NCBI RefSeq assembly: GCF_014205075.1
Contig: NZ_JACHMU010000001.1
Location: 2,728,001-2,792,000, forward strand
DNA: 64,000 nt
Direction: 5' to 3'
From: Microbacterium ginsengiterrae
Lineage (GTDB): Bacteria; Actinomycetota; Actinomycetes; Actinomycetales; Microbacteriaceae
The position numbers were made by a program, and so were the translations under genes. Below the pieces are notes generated by a model, which saw only the letters and a program-made list of their open reading frames with translations, did not search any database and had not been told where the DNA came from. This document shows positions 27,978 to 37,624 of the stretch, piece after piece. How positions within the stretch are numbered: position 1 is the stretch's first letter; every line of letters starts with the position of its first letter.

Positions 27978-29209
27978 GACTCCGCGTTCCCTGCGTGGAC
28001 GCGACTCGGCAGGAGCAGTTCGGCCGCGGCGACGTCTCCGAACACGATCACCGCGGGGTTGCGCACTCCCACCTCCGCGGCCGCGCTCACGACCTCGCCG
28101 AGTGTGCTGCGTGTGGTGCGCTGCATTGGCGTGTGCCCGTTCTCAACGATCGCGACGGGCAGATCGTCTCGGACGCCATGCGCACGTGCCGCTCCGACGA
28201 CCTTCGGCAGTGCCGCCACGCCCATGAGCATCACGGTGGTCGTCTGCGGGTCGGCGAGCGACTGCAGCGTGACGGTCGACAGATCGCCCTGTCCGTTCAC
28301 CACATGGACGGCGGATGCCGTTCCGCGGTGGGTCACGGGGATCCCTGCGGCCTGGGGCACGGAGATCGCGCTGGATGCGCCGGGGGTCACCTCAACGGGG
28401 ACACCGGCCTCACGGCAGGCGATGACCTCTTCCCCTCCGCGACCGTAGACGAACGGGTCGCCGCCCTTCAGGCGGACGACGCGTCTGCCGGCGTCCGCAT
28501 GCATGACGAGCAGGGCGTTGATCTCCTCCTGCGGGACGGGGTGCGCCCCTGGACGCTTGCCGACGTCGATCACCAGCACATCGGGATCCAGTTCCGCCAT
28601 CACCGCCTCGGTCGGTCCGAGGCGATCCGCGACCACGACGTCGGCCTCGGCGAGCAACCGGCGCGCGCGGACCGTCATGAGGTCGATCGGGCCGGGTCCG
28701 CCGCCGATGAGATCCACACGGCCGGCCGTGCTCGCCCGGCGTCTGCGCAGGGGAAGGCGGCCGGCATCGAGCGACGCGCGGATCGCATCCCTCACCAGAA
28801 CGGCGCGACGAGGGTCCGCGCCCACGGAGCTGCCCACGCCGATCACGACATCACCCGCAGCGGTCTGGGCGGTCATCCGTGCGCTCCCGTGCGCGCCGTC
28901 CGAGGCATTGATGCAGAAGACGCGCTTCCTGTCGCACGCGGCGGCGACCTCGCGATCCACCGAGCGATCGCCGGTGGCGGTGTGCACCAGCCACGCGTCG
29001 TCGACATCTTCCGGTTCGAACGGACGGGCGACCCAGTCGACGTCGTGCTCGGCCACGAGCGCACGTGTGGACGGCGCGAGCTCTGGAGCGACGACACGCA
29101 CCAGCGCCCCGTCGGCGAGGAACGCCGCGAGTCGGCGCGCGGCGACGGCGCCTCCGCCGACGAGCACCACTCGTCGATCGATCAGCGACAGTCCGATCAT
29201 CCTGGTCAT
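27974..29209 (-). CDS. cysG: siroheme synthase: precorrin-2 dehydrogenase / uroporphyrinogen-III C-methyltransferase
   Basis: A 411-residue bifunctional enzyme. The N-terminal part (1-150) is an NAD-binding precorrin-2 oxidase (VVLVGGGAVAARRLAAFL, CINASDGAHGSARMTA). The C-terminal part (about 160-400) is the SAM-dependent methyltransferase, with DLIGGGPGPIDLMTVRARRLL, VVRLKGGDPFVYGRGGEE and TPGASSAISVPQAAGIPVTHRG. Iron insertion is probably left to the chelatase two genes downstream. The gene begins one base after the nirD stop and is translationally close-coupled to hemD. Confidence 0.94.
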   Translation of the reverse strand: MTRMIGLSLIDRRVVLVGGGAVAARRLAAFLADGALVRVVAPELAPSTRALVAEHDVDWVARPFEPEDVDDAWLVHTATGDRSVDREVAAACDRKRVFCINASDGAHGSARMTAQTAAGDVVIGVGSSVGADPRRAVLVRDAIRASLDAGRLPLRRRRASTAGRVDLIGGGPGPIDLMTVRARRLLAEADVVVADRLGPTEAVMAELDPDVLVIDVGKRPGAHPVPQEEINALLVMHADAGRRVVRLKGGDPFVYGRGGEEVIACREAGVPVEVTPGASSAISVPQAAGIPVTHRGTASAVHVVNGQGDLSTVTLQSLADPQTTTVMLMGVAALPKVVGAARAHGVRDDLPVAIVENGHTPMQRTTRSTLGEVVSAAAEVGVRNPAVIVFGDVAAAELLLPSRVHAGNAES

Positions 29210-29210
29210 G

Positions 29211-29591
29211 TCAGTTCCCTTCCACGGGTTCGGTGGACGGCGGAAGCAGATGGATGTCGTCGCCGGCGCGCACCACCTGCCACACCGCGAGGTGGTGCGC
29301 CGGCTTGCCCTGGGTGTCGAGGCACGCCCCTGTTCTGAGGTCGAAGACCTGCTTGTACATCGGCGAGGCGATCGTGGGCGCGTCGCCGCGTGTGCCGACG
29401 ATGCCGCGGGAGATCACGTTCGCGCCGCTGTAGGGGTCGAGGTTCGAGACCGCGTGCACGCTGCCGTCGTCGAGCAGGAACAGCGCCACCTGGTCGGCGC
29501 CGATGAGCGCGGCGCGCCCGCGCTCCACCTCGAGATCTCCGATGCCGCACACGCGGACGGCGGTCGCCGTCCTGCGAAGCGTCGCCGTCAT
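29211..29591 (-). CDS. nirD: nitrite reductase (NADH) small subunit
   Basis: A 126-residue Rieske-like subunit that partners NirB. It has the fold of NirD (RVCGIGDLEVERGRAALIGADQVALFLLDDGSVHAVSNLDPYSGANVISRGIV in outline) but lacks the Cys/His cluster ligands, as is normal for NirD. The ATG at 29591 overlaps the nirB stop (ATGA), which fixes the start. Confidence 0.95.
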   Translation of the reverse strand: MTATLRRTATAVRVCGIGDLEVERGRAALIGADQVALFLLDDGSVHAVSNLDPYSGANVISRGIVGTRGDAPTIASPMYKQVFDLRTGACLDTQGKPAHHLAVWQVVRAGDDIHLLPPSTEPVEGN

Positions 29592-32167
29592 CGCCGCACC
29601 GCCAGCGTCGTCCCGGCGATCCGTACGGTCGCATCCGCCCTCTCCTCGGCTGAGGCCGGGCGGATCTGCCCTCGGGTCGCGACGTACGCGAGCGACGGGT
29701 CCGGCGTCTCTGCGGCGTTCACGAACGACTGGAAACGGGCGAGCTTCTCCGGGTCGCGGAGCGTCGCGGCCCATTCGTCCTCGTAGCCGTCCACATGCCT
29801 GAGCATTGCCGCATCGAGGTCCTCGCAGATGCCGAGACTGTCATCGAAGATCACCGCACGCAGTCCGTCGAGTCCGCCCTCGAGGTCGGCGCACCACGGG
29901 GCGGTCCGCTGCAGGCGGTCCGCCGTACGGATGTAGTACATGAAGAAGCGATCGATCGCGCGGATCAGTGCGTCGTCCGACAGACCCGTCGCGAGCAGCT
30001 CGGCGTGACGGGGCGAGAAGCCGCCGTTGCCGCCGACGTACATGTTCCAACCGTCCTCCGTGGCGATGACCCCGACGTCCTTCGACCGCGCCTCAGCGCA
30101 CTCGCGTGCGCACCCGGAGACGCCGATCTTCAGCTTGTGCGGGGCGCGCAGCCCTCGGTAGCGCAGCTCGAGCCGCACGGCCATCCCGACCGAGTCGAGA
30201 ACGCCGAACCGGCACCAGGTCGACCCGACGCAGGACTTCACCGTGCGCAGCGACTTGCCGTATGCGTGCCCTGATTCGAACCCCGCATCGACGAGACGCT
30301 GCCAGATCAGCGGCAGCTGCTCCAGCCTGGCACCGAACATGTCGATGCGCTGGCCGCCGGTGAGTTTGGTGTAGAGCCCGAAGTCCTCGGCGATCCGGCC
30401 GATCTCGATGAGACCGGCCGGTGTCACCTCGCCACCGGGCATCCGGGGCACGACCGAGTAGGTGCCGTCCTTCTGCAGGTTCGCCATCACGTGGTCGTTC
30501 GTGTCCTGCAGGGCCGCGTTCCCACCGTCGAGGACGTGTGAGCCGACGAGGACGGCGAGGATGCTCGCGAGCGCGGGCTTGCACACGTCGCATCCCCGCC
30601 CTCGGCCGAAGCGCGCGATGATGCCGCTGAAGGTCGTAAGTTCCGAGACCCTGACCGCGTCGAAGAGCTGTCGGCGCGATATGTCGAAGTGCTCGCACAG
30701 CGCGTTCGAGACGGTGCGACCGAGCCGGGTGAGCTCCTGCCCGACGATCTTGCCGACCGCGAGCACGCAGGAGCCGCACGTCGCACCCGCCCGCGTGCAT
30801 GCCTTCACCGCCATGGCGTCCGTGCATCCCTCGTCGTGCACGGATTCCCGGATACGACCCGCGGTGACGTTCGCGCAGGAGCACACGACCGCGTCGTCCG
30901 GCAGCTCGCCCGTCGGCGGCTCCACTCCGCCCGACGGCAGGAGGTAGGCGGCCGGGTCGGCCCCGAGACGAGCGCCGACGAGCGGACGAAGGGCGCCGTA
31001 CGCGGAGGCGTCGCCGACGAGGATGCCGCCGAGCAGGGTCTGCGCGTCATCGGAGAGCACGAGCTTCTTGTACACCCCGGCCACCGGGTCGGCGTACACG
31101 ACGTCGAGGGCGTCCGGTGTGCGGGCGAACGCGTCCCCGAAGCTCGCGACGTCCACGCCGCTGAGCTTCAGCTTCGCGGATTCGTCGTACCCGGGGAAGG
31201 TCGCGTCCTCTCCGAGGACCCTGGTCGCCGCGACCTCGGCCATGGCGTACCCCGGGGCGACGAGGCCCACGCTGCGTCCGTCGAAGTTCGCCACCTCACC
31301 GATCGCGAGGATCGCCGCGTCGCTCGTGCGGCAGCGATCGTCGATGAGGACGCCGCCGGCAGGGTGCACATCGAGTCGCGCCTCGCGAGCGAGCTCATCC
31401 CGTGGCCGGACGCCGACGGTGAACACGACCACGTCCGCGCGGTGGATGCTGCCGTCCTGGAACTCCAGCGCCGACACGGCTCCCGAGGCATCGGGATCCA
31501 GCCGAGTGGTGCGGGACGCGGTGCGGACGGCGATCCCTCGCGCCTCGATGAGCCGACCGAGCATCCCGCCCGCGGCGCTGTCGAGCTGTGCGGACATGAG
31601 CCGATCGGAGGACTGCACGACCGTGCATTCGACGTCGAGGCTCTGCAACGCACCGGCTGCCTCGAGCCCCAGAAGTCCTCCGCCGATGACCGCGCCGCGC
31701 AAGGGCCGGTCCAACTCGGCACTGCGCGCCTCCACGAACTCACGGAGCGCCTGGACGTCGTCGAGCGTGCGGTAGACGAAGCATCCTGGGAGATCGGCGC
31801 CGTCGACCGCCGCCCGTGCGGCATACGACCCGGTCGCGAGCACGAGGGTGTCGTAGCCGAGAGTGCGCGCAGACCGGGTGCGCACTTCCCGGCGCGAACG
31901 GTCGATGCGCACGACACGATCTCCGGGGATCACCGTCACGCGGTCATCGTCGAACACGTGCGGATCGAGCGCGAGCTCCTCCGGTGTGGCGCCGTCGAAG
32001 TACGAGGTGAGTCCGACGCGGTCATATGGTCGGCGCCCCTCGTCGCCGACGACGGTCACCTGCACGGCGGAGCGCGTCCGGCTCAACAGACTCTCGACGA
32101 ACCGGTGGGCGACCATGCCCGCCCCGACGACGACGATCCGTGTGGCGACCTCGATGTTCTCGTGCAC
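29588..32167 (-). CDS. nirB: assimilatory nitrite reductase (NADH) large subunit
   Basis: Six-electron reduction of nitrite to ammonium in the cytoplasm. From GTG at 32167 (behind AGGAGG) it is 859 residues. The order is an FAD/NADH module (RIVVVGAGMVAHRF), a BFD-type [2Fe-2S] domain with CSCANVTAGRI and ATCGSCVLA at about 400-450, and a siroheme/[4Fe-4S] domain with Cys646, Cys652, Cys686 and Cys690 (CVGSTWC and SGCAREC). All ligands are present. It heads the siroheme operon and is preceded by a GlnR-type box. Confidence 0.96.
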   Translation of the reverse strand: MHENIEVATRIVVVGAGMVAHRFVESLLSRTRSAVQVTVVGDEGRRPYDRVGLTSYFDGATPEELALDPHVFDDDRVTVIPGDRVVRIDRSRREVRTRSARTLGYDTLVLATGSYAARAAVDGADLPGCFVYRTLDDVQALREFVEARSAELDRPLRGAVIGGGLLGLEAAGALQSLDVECTVVQSSDRLMSAQLDSAAGGMLGRLIEARGIAVRTASRTTRLDPDASGAVSALEFQDGSIHRADVVVFTVGVRPRDELAREARLDVHPAGGVLIDDRCRTSDAAILAIGEVANFDGRSVGLVAPGYAMAEVAATRVLGEDATFPGYDESAKLKLSGVDVASFGDAFARTPDALDVVYADPVAGVYKKLVLSDDAQTLLGGILVGDASAYGALRPLVGARLGADPAAYLLPSGGVEPPTGELPDDAVVCSCANVTAGRIRESVHDEGCTDAMAVKACTRAGATCGSCVLAVGKIVGQELTRLGRTVSNALCEHFDISRRQLFDAVRVSELTTFSGIIARFGRGRGCDVCKPALASILAVLVGSHVLDGGNAALQDTNDHVMANLQKDGTYSVVPRMPGGEVTPAGLIEIGRIAEDFGLYTKLTGGQRIDMFGARLEQLPLIWQRLVDAGFESGHAYGKSLRTVKSCVGSTWCRFGVLDSVGMAVRLELRYRGLRAPHKLKIGVSGCARECAEARSKDVGVIATEDGWNMYVGGNGGFSPRHAELLATGLSDDALIRAIDRFFMYYIRTADRLQRTAPWCADLEGGLDGLRAVIFDDSLGICEDLDAAMLRHVDGYEDEWAATLRDPEKLARFQSFVNAAETPDPSLAYVATRGQIRPASAEERADATVRIAGTTLAVRR

Positions 32168-32196
32168 TGCGCCTCCTGCATGTTGCGGATCCCCAG

Positions 32197-32251
32197 ACAC
32201 TATGAGCGCGATGTTTCACGCACCGAACGGTGGCTGTTACACGCGTGAAAC
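32197..32251 (-). promoter_or_regulatory. GlnR-type boxes and -10 ahead of nirB
   Basis: GTTAC-ACGCGT-GAAAC (32236-32251) matches the actinobacterial GlnR half-site pair GTNAC-n6-GAAAC exactly. A second, weaker pair GTTTC-ACGCAC-CGAAC (32213-32228) starts 23 bases earlier. On the minus strand TAGTGT (32202-32197) is a plausible -10, so the boxes would lie at about -23 to -61, a usual activator position. The outer arms GTTTCACGC and GCGTGAAAC also form an inverted repeat. Confidence 0.6.
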
Positions 32252-32375
32252 GTTCTTCTCACAAAGCGATAACGGCGATGTGAGGCCGTGGGCCTCCGGT
32301 CGACCGCCGGTGCGTACTAGGCTGAGCGAAGTCCTTTCCCACCCTCACGCGGGCTGACCGCGCAAGGAGCACATC

Positions 32376-33728
32376 GTGTCTGCAGACGAGACCCCGAAGC
32401 CGACCCCGCCCGTCCCGGCACCCCCGCGGGTGCCGATGCCGCCGCGCACGCCGGCCCCTGCCGCCCCTGCGGCCGCACCTGCGTCGCCCGTCGCCGCGGC
32501 CGATTCCGCCGATTGGGGCCGCGTCACCGACGACGGCACGGTCGAGGTCCGAGAGGGTGATCAGTGGCGCGTGGTCGGGCAGTACCCCGACGGCACCCAC
32601 GACGAGGCGCTCGCCTACTTCGTGCGCAAGTTCGATGACCTCGCCTTCAAGGTGCACACCCTCGAGCAGCGTCATCAGGCCGGAGGCGCATCCGCCGGCG
32701 ATCTCACGAACCAGGCCGAGAAGCTCGTCGCCGAGGTGACCGATGCCGCTGCGGTCGGCGACCTCGCGTCGCTGCGGTCGCGGTTGAGCGCACTCACCGC
32801 GACGCTGTCCGAGGCCCGCGCGGCCGAGGCGAAGCAGGCCAAGGAGCTCGTCGACGCGGCCATCGCCGATCGCACGGTCGTCGTCGAGGCGATGGAGGCG
32901 ATCGCGGCTCGCGATCTCACCAAGGTCCAGTGGAAGCAGGTGACCGAGGAGGTCAACGCGCTGTTCGAGACCTGGCAGGGTCAGCAGCAGAACGGCCCGC
33001 GGCTGCCGAAGGGCGTCTCGCAGCAGCTGTGGAAGCGATTCCGTGACGCGCGCGCCGTCGTCGACAAGGGGCGTCGTGCGTTCTACGCCGAACTGGACGA
33101 GACCCACAAGGCTGCCCGCGACCGCAAGAACGCGCTCATCGAGCGCGCGGAGGCGCTCGCACCGAAGGGCGTCGACGGCATCCCCGCGTACCGTGGCCTG
33201 CTCGATGACTGGAAGGCCGCCGGTCGCGCCGGACGCAAGGCGGACGACGCACTGTGGGCGCGTTTCAAGGCCGCAGGAGACGCACTGTACGCGGCACGCG
33301 CCGAGCAGTCCGCGGCGGAGGAAGCCGAGTCCGCGCCGAAGATCGAAGCCCGCAAGGCGCTGCTGGAGCAGGCGAAGGCCGTCGCCGACGAGTCGAACCT
33401 CAAGCAGGCCCGTGCGCTGCTGACGAAGATCCAGCGCCAGTGGGACGAGATCGGCCGGATCTTCCCCCGCGAGCAGGAGCGTGCGCTCGACGACAAGCTG
33501 CGCGTCATCGAACAGCAGCTCAAGTCGCGCGAAGAGGTGGACTGGAAGCGGAACAACCCCGAGACCAAGGCCCGCGCGAACGACATGAGCCAGCAGTTGC
33601 TCGACGCCATCGAGAAGCTCGAGGCCGAACTCGCAGCGGCTGAGAAGTCCGGCGACAAGAAGGCCGTGAAGGAGGCCTCGGACGCACTCGAGGCCCGTCG
33701 CGCCTGGCTGAGCGCGCTCGAAGGCTGA
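32376..33728 (+). CDS. DUF349 domain protein
   Basis: A 450-residue protein of unknown function. The first 45 residues are Pro/Ala-rich, followed by a small segment ending near residue 80 (DDGTVEVREGDQWRVVGQYPDGT). The rest is a long, highly charged, mostly helical or coiled-coil region with repeated DUF349 units (WKQVTEEVNALFETWQ; RGLLDDWKAAGRAGRKADDALWARFKAA; IQRQWDEIGRIFPREQERALDDKLR). No membrane segment or catalytic motif. The start is GTG behind AAGGAG. It is divergent from nirB and close to rel. Confidence 0.9.
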   Translation: MSADETPKPTPPVPAPPRVPMPPRTPAPAAPAAAPASPVAAADSADWGRVTDDGTVEVREGDQWRVVGQYPDGTHDEALAYFVRKFDDLAFKVHTLEQRHQAGGASAGDLTNQAEKLVAEVTDAAAVGDLASLRSRLSALTATLSEARAAEAKQAKELVDAAIADRTVVVEAMEAIAARDLTKVQWKQVTEEVNALFETWQGQQQNGPRLPKGVSQQLWKRFRDARAVVDKGRRAFYAELDETHKAARDRKNALIERAEALAPKGVDGIPAYRGLLDDWKAAGRAGRKADDALWARFKAAGDALYAARAEQSAAEEAESAPKIEARKALLEQAKAVADESNLKQARALLTKIQRQWDEIGRIFPREQERALDDKLRVIEQQLKSREEVDWKRNNPETKARANDMSQQLLDAIEKLEAELAAAEKSGDKKAVKEASDALEARRAWLSALEG

Positions 33729-33779
33729 GGTTATCCACAGTCGCCCCCGGGCGGAGCGGCGGACGACGACACTGAAACG

Positions 33780-34331
33780 GTGTCGTCATCGCTGATCCTC
33801 CACCCGGGGGCACTGTTGTCTCTGGCGGAACTGACCGCCGCCCGTATCGACGGCGTGCTGATCGAGGTCGGCGACGCGTTCATGCCGCCGGATCTGCCGG
33901 AGGATGCAGCGGCGCGCGCCGCCTCGCTCGCCCGGCTCCTCCCCGCAGGGCATGCGTTGTGCGATGCCTCGGCGGCCTGGGTGCACGGCTTCGGTGACTC
34001 CCCGCCGGTCCGCCACCGCGTGCAGCGGGTGTCATCCCGCCGCGGCAGGGTGCGCATGAGCCGCCACGTCATCGTGCACGAACGGCGCATCGGTCAGCAC
34101 GAGGTCCAGACGGTCGGCAGCGTCCTCGTGACCACGCCGCTGCGCACGCTGACCGATCTCGTGCTCAGCGCGGGCGACGACGAGGAGTCGGCGACCCGTC
34201 TGCGGACGGTCGCCGCCGCAGCGGGCGACCTCGTCCCCCAGGCACGCAGCGCCATCGCCGCCCGCAGCCGGATGCCGGGAAAGCACGCGGCGATCGCGCG
34301 GCTGGATCGACTGACGTCTACGACGAGGTGA
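33780..34331 (+). CDS. hypothetical protein, possibly AbiEi-antitoxin-like
   Basis: A 183-residue soluble protein. The central part (CDASAAWVHGF, HVIVHERRIGQHEVQTVGSVLVTTPLRTLTDLVL) resembles the C-terminal region of AbiEi-type proteins common in actinobacteria, but the N-terminal winged helix of that family is not convincing and no AbiEii toxin is adjacent. The start is GTG with no ribosome binding site; GACACT lies six bases before it, which could mean a leaderless message. Its 3' end overlaps the rel stop region by 14 bases on the opposite strand. Confidence 0.65.
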   Translation: MSSSLILHPGALLSLAELTAARIDGVLIEVGDAFMPPDLPEDAAARAASLARLLPAGHALCDASAAWVHGFGDSPPVRHRVQRVSSRRGRVRMSRHVIVHERRIGQHEVQTVGSVLVTTPLRTLTDLVLSAGDDEESATRLRTVAAAAGDLVPQARSAIAARSRMPGKHAAIARLDRLTSTTR

Positions 34332-36567
34332 CGCGGTAGACGTCGTAGACGGCCTCGATGCGGCGCACGGCGTTGAGCACCCGGTCGAGGTGGACGGAAT
34401 CGCCCATCTCGAACACGAAGCGACTGATCGCGAGCCGCTCGTCGTTCGTGTGCACGGTCGCCGAGAGGATGTTCACGTGGTGCTCGCTGAGCACACGAGT
34501 GACATCGGAGAGCAGTCCGGAACGATCGAGGGCCTCGACCTGGATCTGCACTCGGAACACGCTCTTGGTCGTCGGCGCCCACTCGACATCGATGAACCGC
34601 TGCTCCTGATCCCCGAGGGCCTTCACGTTCACGCAGTCCGCGCGGTGCACCGAGACACCGCTGCCTCGGGTGACGAAGCCGACGATCGCGTCGCCCGGGA
34701 CGGGCGTGCAGCACTTGGCGAGCTTGACGAGGATGTCGGCAGCCCCGCGGACGAGGATTCCCGAGTCGCCGGACCGGGGTTCCGGGGCACGGGACCGCGA
34801 GGGGAGGTCGATGGCGCCGGTCGTGGTGTCGTTGGCTGCGACGAGCGCCGTGACCTTCTCGAGCACCGACTGGGTCGAGACATGCCCTTCACCGACGGCG
34901 GCGTAGAGGGCGGAGACGTCCTCGTAGTGCAGCTGCTGCGCGACCTCCGCGAACGAGTCCTGGCTCATCATCCGCTGCAACGGCATGTTCTGCCGACGCA
35001 TCGCTCGGGCGATGGCCTCCTTGCCCTGCTCGATCGCCTCTTCGCGGCGCTCCTTGGTGAACCAGCCGCGGATCTTGTTGCGGGCGCGGGTGCTCTTGAC
35101 GAACGAGAGCCAATCCTGGCTGGGACCGGCGTCGGGGTTCTTCGAAGTGAAGACCTCCACGACGTCTCCTGTGCGCACCTCGGTCTCGAGCGGAACGAGC
35201 CGGCCGTTCACCTTCGCCCCCATGGTGCGGTGACCGATCTCGGTGTGGACCGCATAGGCGAAGTCGACTGTCGTGGCTCCGGCGGGGAGGCCGATCACAC
35301 GCCCCTTCGGGGTGAAGACGTAGACCTCCTTCGCACCGATCTCGAAGCGGAGCGAATCGAGGAACTCGCTGGGGTCCGCCGTCTCGGCCTGCCAGTCGGA
35401 GATGTGCGCCAGCCACGTCATGTCCGTGTCGGACGGGCCGTCGACGGTCTTGCCGCCGTTCATGCGCTCCTTGTACATCCAGTGCGCGGCGACGCCGAAC
35501 TCCGCCTGCTGGTGCATCTCGTGCGTGCGGATCTGGATCTCGACCGTGCGTCCGCTCGGGCCGATGACGGTGGTGTGCAGCGACTGGTAGAGGTTGAACT
35601 TCGGCGTCGCGATGTAGTCCTTGAAGCGGCCGGGCAACGGCGTCCATCTGGCATGGATCGCGCCGAGGACGGCGTAGCAGTCGCGTACCGAGTTCACGAG
35701 GACGCGGATGCCGATCAGGTCGTAGATGTCGTCGAACTCGCGGCCGCGGATGACCATCTTCTGGTACACCGAGTACAGCTGCTTGGGGCGTCCGACCACC
35801 TTGCCGCGGATCCGCAGGTCGTGCAGGTCCTCGTTGATGGATTCGATGACCTGCTTGAGGTACTTCTCCCGCTGCGGGGTGCGCTGCGCGATGAGGCTGT
35901 TGATCTCCGCGTAGATCTTCGGGTGCAGCACCGCGAAGGAGAGATCCTCCAGCTCCGACTTGATCGCCTGGATTCCGAGCCTGTTGGCCAACGGCGCGTA
36001 GATCTCGAGGGTCTCACGCGCCTTGGGCTCCGCCTTCTCCGGAGGCACGAACCCCCAGGTGCGGGCGTTGTGCAGGCGATCGGCGAGCTTGATGAGCAGC
36101 ACCCTGATGTCCTTGGACATCGCGACGATCATCTTGCGGACCGTCTCGGCCTGTGCACTCTCGCCGTACTTGACCTTGTCGAGCTTGGTGACACCGTCGA
36201 CGAGCATCGCGACCTCGTCGCCGAACTCCGCGGCGAGGTCCGTCAGCGCGTATCCGGTGTCCTCGACGGTGTCGTGCAGGAGCGCAGCGGCCACGGCGCG
36301 AGGGCCGAGCCCCATCTCGGCGAGGATCTGCGCGACCGCGAGCGGGTGGGTGATGTACGGTTCACCGCTGCGGCGCTTCTGCCCCTCATGCCGCTCCTTG
36401 GCGACCTTGTAGGCCGACTCGATGATCGCGAGGTCGCCCTTGGGGTGGTTCACCCGCACGGAGCGGATGAGATTGTCGAGATCGTTGACGCGCGGGGCGC
36501 GCGAGAAGATGCGGGGTACCAGCCTTCTCAGACTCGATCCCTGCGTCGACGTGGTCGTCTCCGCCAT
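34318..36567 (-). CDS. rel: bifunctional (p)ppGpp synthetase/hydrolase
   Basis: Makes and degrades the stringent-response alarmone. It is 749 residues, normal for a long Rel. The HD hydrolase domain has His74, His98-Asp99 and Glu102-Asp103 (ALLHDTVEDT). The synthetase domain has FDDIYDLIGIRVLVNS and FKDYIATPKFNLYQSLHTTV, then a TGS domain (VFTPKGRVIGLP), a zinc-finger-like CCTPVPGD region and a C-terminal ACT domain. Both activities appear intact. It is transcribed alone. Confidence 0.97.
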   Translation of the reverse strand: MAETTTSTQGSSLRRLVPRIFSRAPRVNDLDNLIRSVRVNHPKGDLAIIESAYKVAKERHEGQKRRSGEPYITHPLAVAQILAEMGLGPRAVAAALLHDTVEDTGYALTDLAAEFGDEVAMLVDGVTKLDKVKYGESAQAETVRKMIVAMSKDIRVLLIKLADRLHNARTWGFVPPEKAEPKARETLEIYAPLANRLGIQAIKSELEDLSFAVLHPKIYAEINSLIAQRTPQREKYLKQVIESINEDLHDLRIRGKVVGRPKQLYSVYQKMVIRGREFDDIYDLIGIRVLVNSVRDCYAVLGAIHARWTPLPGRFKDYIATPKFNLYQSLHTTVIGPSGRTVEIQIRTHEMHQQAEFGVAAHWMYKERMNGGKTVDGPSDTDMTWLAHISDWQAETADPSEFLDSLRFEIGAKEVYVFTPKGRVIGLPAGATTVDFAYAVHTEIGHRTMGAKVNGRLVPLETEVRTGDVVEVFTSKNPDAGPSQDWLSFVKSTRARNKIRGWFTKERREEAIEQGKEAIARAMRRQNMPLQRMMSQDSFAEVAQQLHYEDVSALYAAVGEGHVSTQSVLEKVTALVAANDTTTGAIDLPSRSRAPEPRSGDSGILVRGAADILVKLAKCCTPVPGDAIVGFVTRGSGVSVHRADCVNVKALGDQEQRFIDVEWAPTTKSVFRVQIQVEALDRSGLLSDVTRVLSEHHVNILSATVHTNDERLAISRFVFEMGDSVHLDRVLNAVRRIEAVYDVYRVTSS

Positions 36568-36634
36568 CGCCTCACCTCCGGGTCAGATCATCCTACGCGT
36601 CCGCTGCGGGCACCGGCCCGTGTTCGCTCCGGGC

Positions 36635-37624
36635 TCAGGCGTCAGCCGCGGCGCGGGCTCGGAGCTCGAGCACGCGCTGGTCGCGCTCGACGATGTCGGG
36701 CTCCTTCTCGCGGAACAGCGAGTACAGCGGCGCAGCGACGAACAGCGTCGAGTAGGTGGCGACGATGATGCCGACGAAGATCGACAGCGAGATGTCGGTC
36801 AGCGTCTCAGCGCCGAGCCAGAACGAGCCGATGAAGAGGATCGCCCCGACGGGCAGAGCGGCCACGATCGACGTGTTGATCGACCGGACGAGCGTCTGGT
36901 TGACCGCGAGGTTCACCGATTCGCCGAAGGTGCGGGCGGAGTTCTCCCCGTCTTCCGTGGTGTTCTCCCTGATCTTGTCGAACACGACGGTGGTGTCGTA
37001 GAGGGAGTACGCGAGGATCGTGAGGAAGCCGATCACGGCCGCCGGCGAGATCTCGAAGCCCGCGAGGGCGTAGACGCCGATCGTGATCACGAGCACGTCG
37101 AGCAGGCCGATGATCGCTGCGACGGACATCTTCCAGGTGCGGAAGTAGATAGCGAGGATGAGGAACGTCAGTGCGAGGAAGATCGCAAGACCCCACAGCG
37201 ACTGCCGCGTGACGTTCTCGCCCCAGACGGGGCCGATGAAGGACGAGGTGACCTCTTCCGCCGGCACGTCGTAGGCATCGGCGAGAGCGACGGCGACCGT
37301 CTGCGTCTCCTCCGGCGTCATCTGCGATGTCTGCACACGGACGTCGGTGCCGTTGACGATGGCGACCTTCGCTGCGGCCTCGGGGACCACGGACTGCACG
37401 GCCTCGGTCGCGACGGCCTGATCGGTCGTCCCCGGGGCGATGACGGTGAACTGCGATCCACCGGTGAACTCGATGGAGAACTGCACAGGGCGCAGGAGCG
37501 GCACCAGGGCGGATGCGACGACGAGCGCGATCGCGATGATGAACCACAGGCGCCGCTTCGCGACGAACGGGAAAGAGGTCTTTCCGGTGTAGAGGTTGTT
37601 GCCGAACTCATTCATGGAGGCCAT
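36635..37624 (-). CDS. secF: protein translocase subunit SecF
   Basis: Proton-driven partner of SecYEG, 329 residues, with six membrane helices. Helix 1 is near residues 24-44 (RLWFIIAIALVVASALVPLL), followed by the periplasmic P1 domain (FTGGSQFTV), then helices 2-6 with FLTILAYSLYDTTVVFDKIREN, the segment involved in proton coupling. The ATG overlaps the secD stop by one base (TGATG). A longer frame through secD exists but belongs to the other reading frame of that gene. Confidence 0.96.
   Translation of the reverse strand: MASMNEFGNNLYTGKTSFPFVAKRRLWFIIAIALVVASALVPLLRPVQFSIEFTGGSQFTVIAPGTTDQAVATEAVQSVVPEAAAKVAIVNGTDVRVQTSQMTPEETQTVAVALADAYDVPAEEVTSSFIGPVWGENVTRQSLWGLAIFLALTFLILAIYFRTWKMSVAAIIGLLDVLVITIGVYALAGFEISPAAVIGFLTILAYSLYDTTVVFDKIRENTTEDGENSARTFGESVNLAVNQTLVRSINTSIVAALPVGAILFIGSFWLGAETLTDISLSIFVGIIVATYSTLFVAAPLYSLFREKEPDIVERDQRVLELRARAAADA

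Noticed and set aside
33731-33739. TTATCCACA, a perfect DnaA box
   Set aside because: Single copy, no AT-rich stretch, no dnaA/dnaN/parAB genes or further boxes nearby; the similar TTATCCACG at about 8932-8940 is also isolated. Not an origin.
33780-34331. Type IV toxin-antitoxin pair
   Set aside because: The protein is only loosely AbiEi-like and there is no nucleotidyltransferase toxin next to it.
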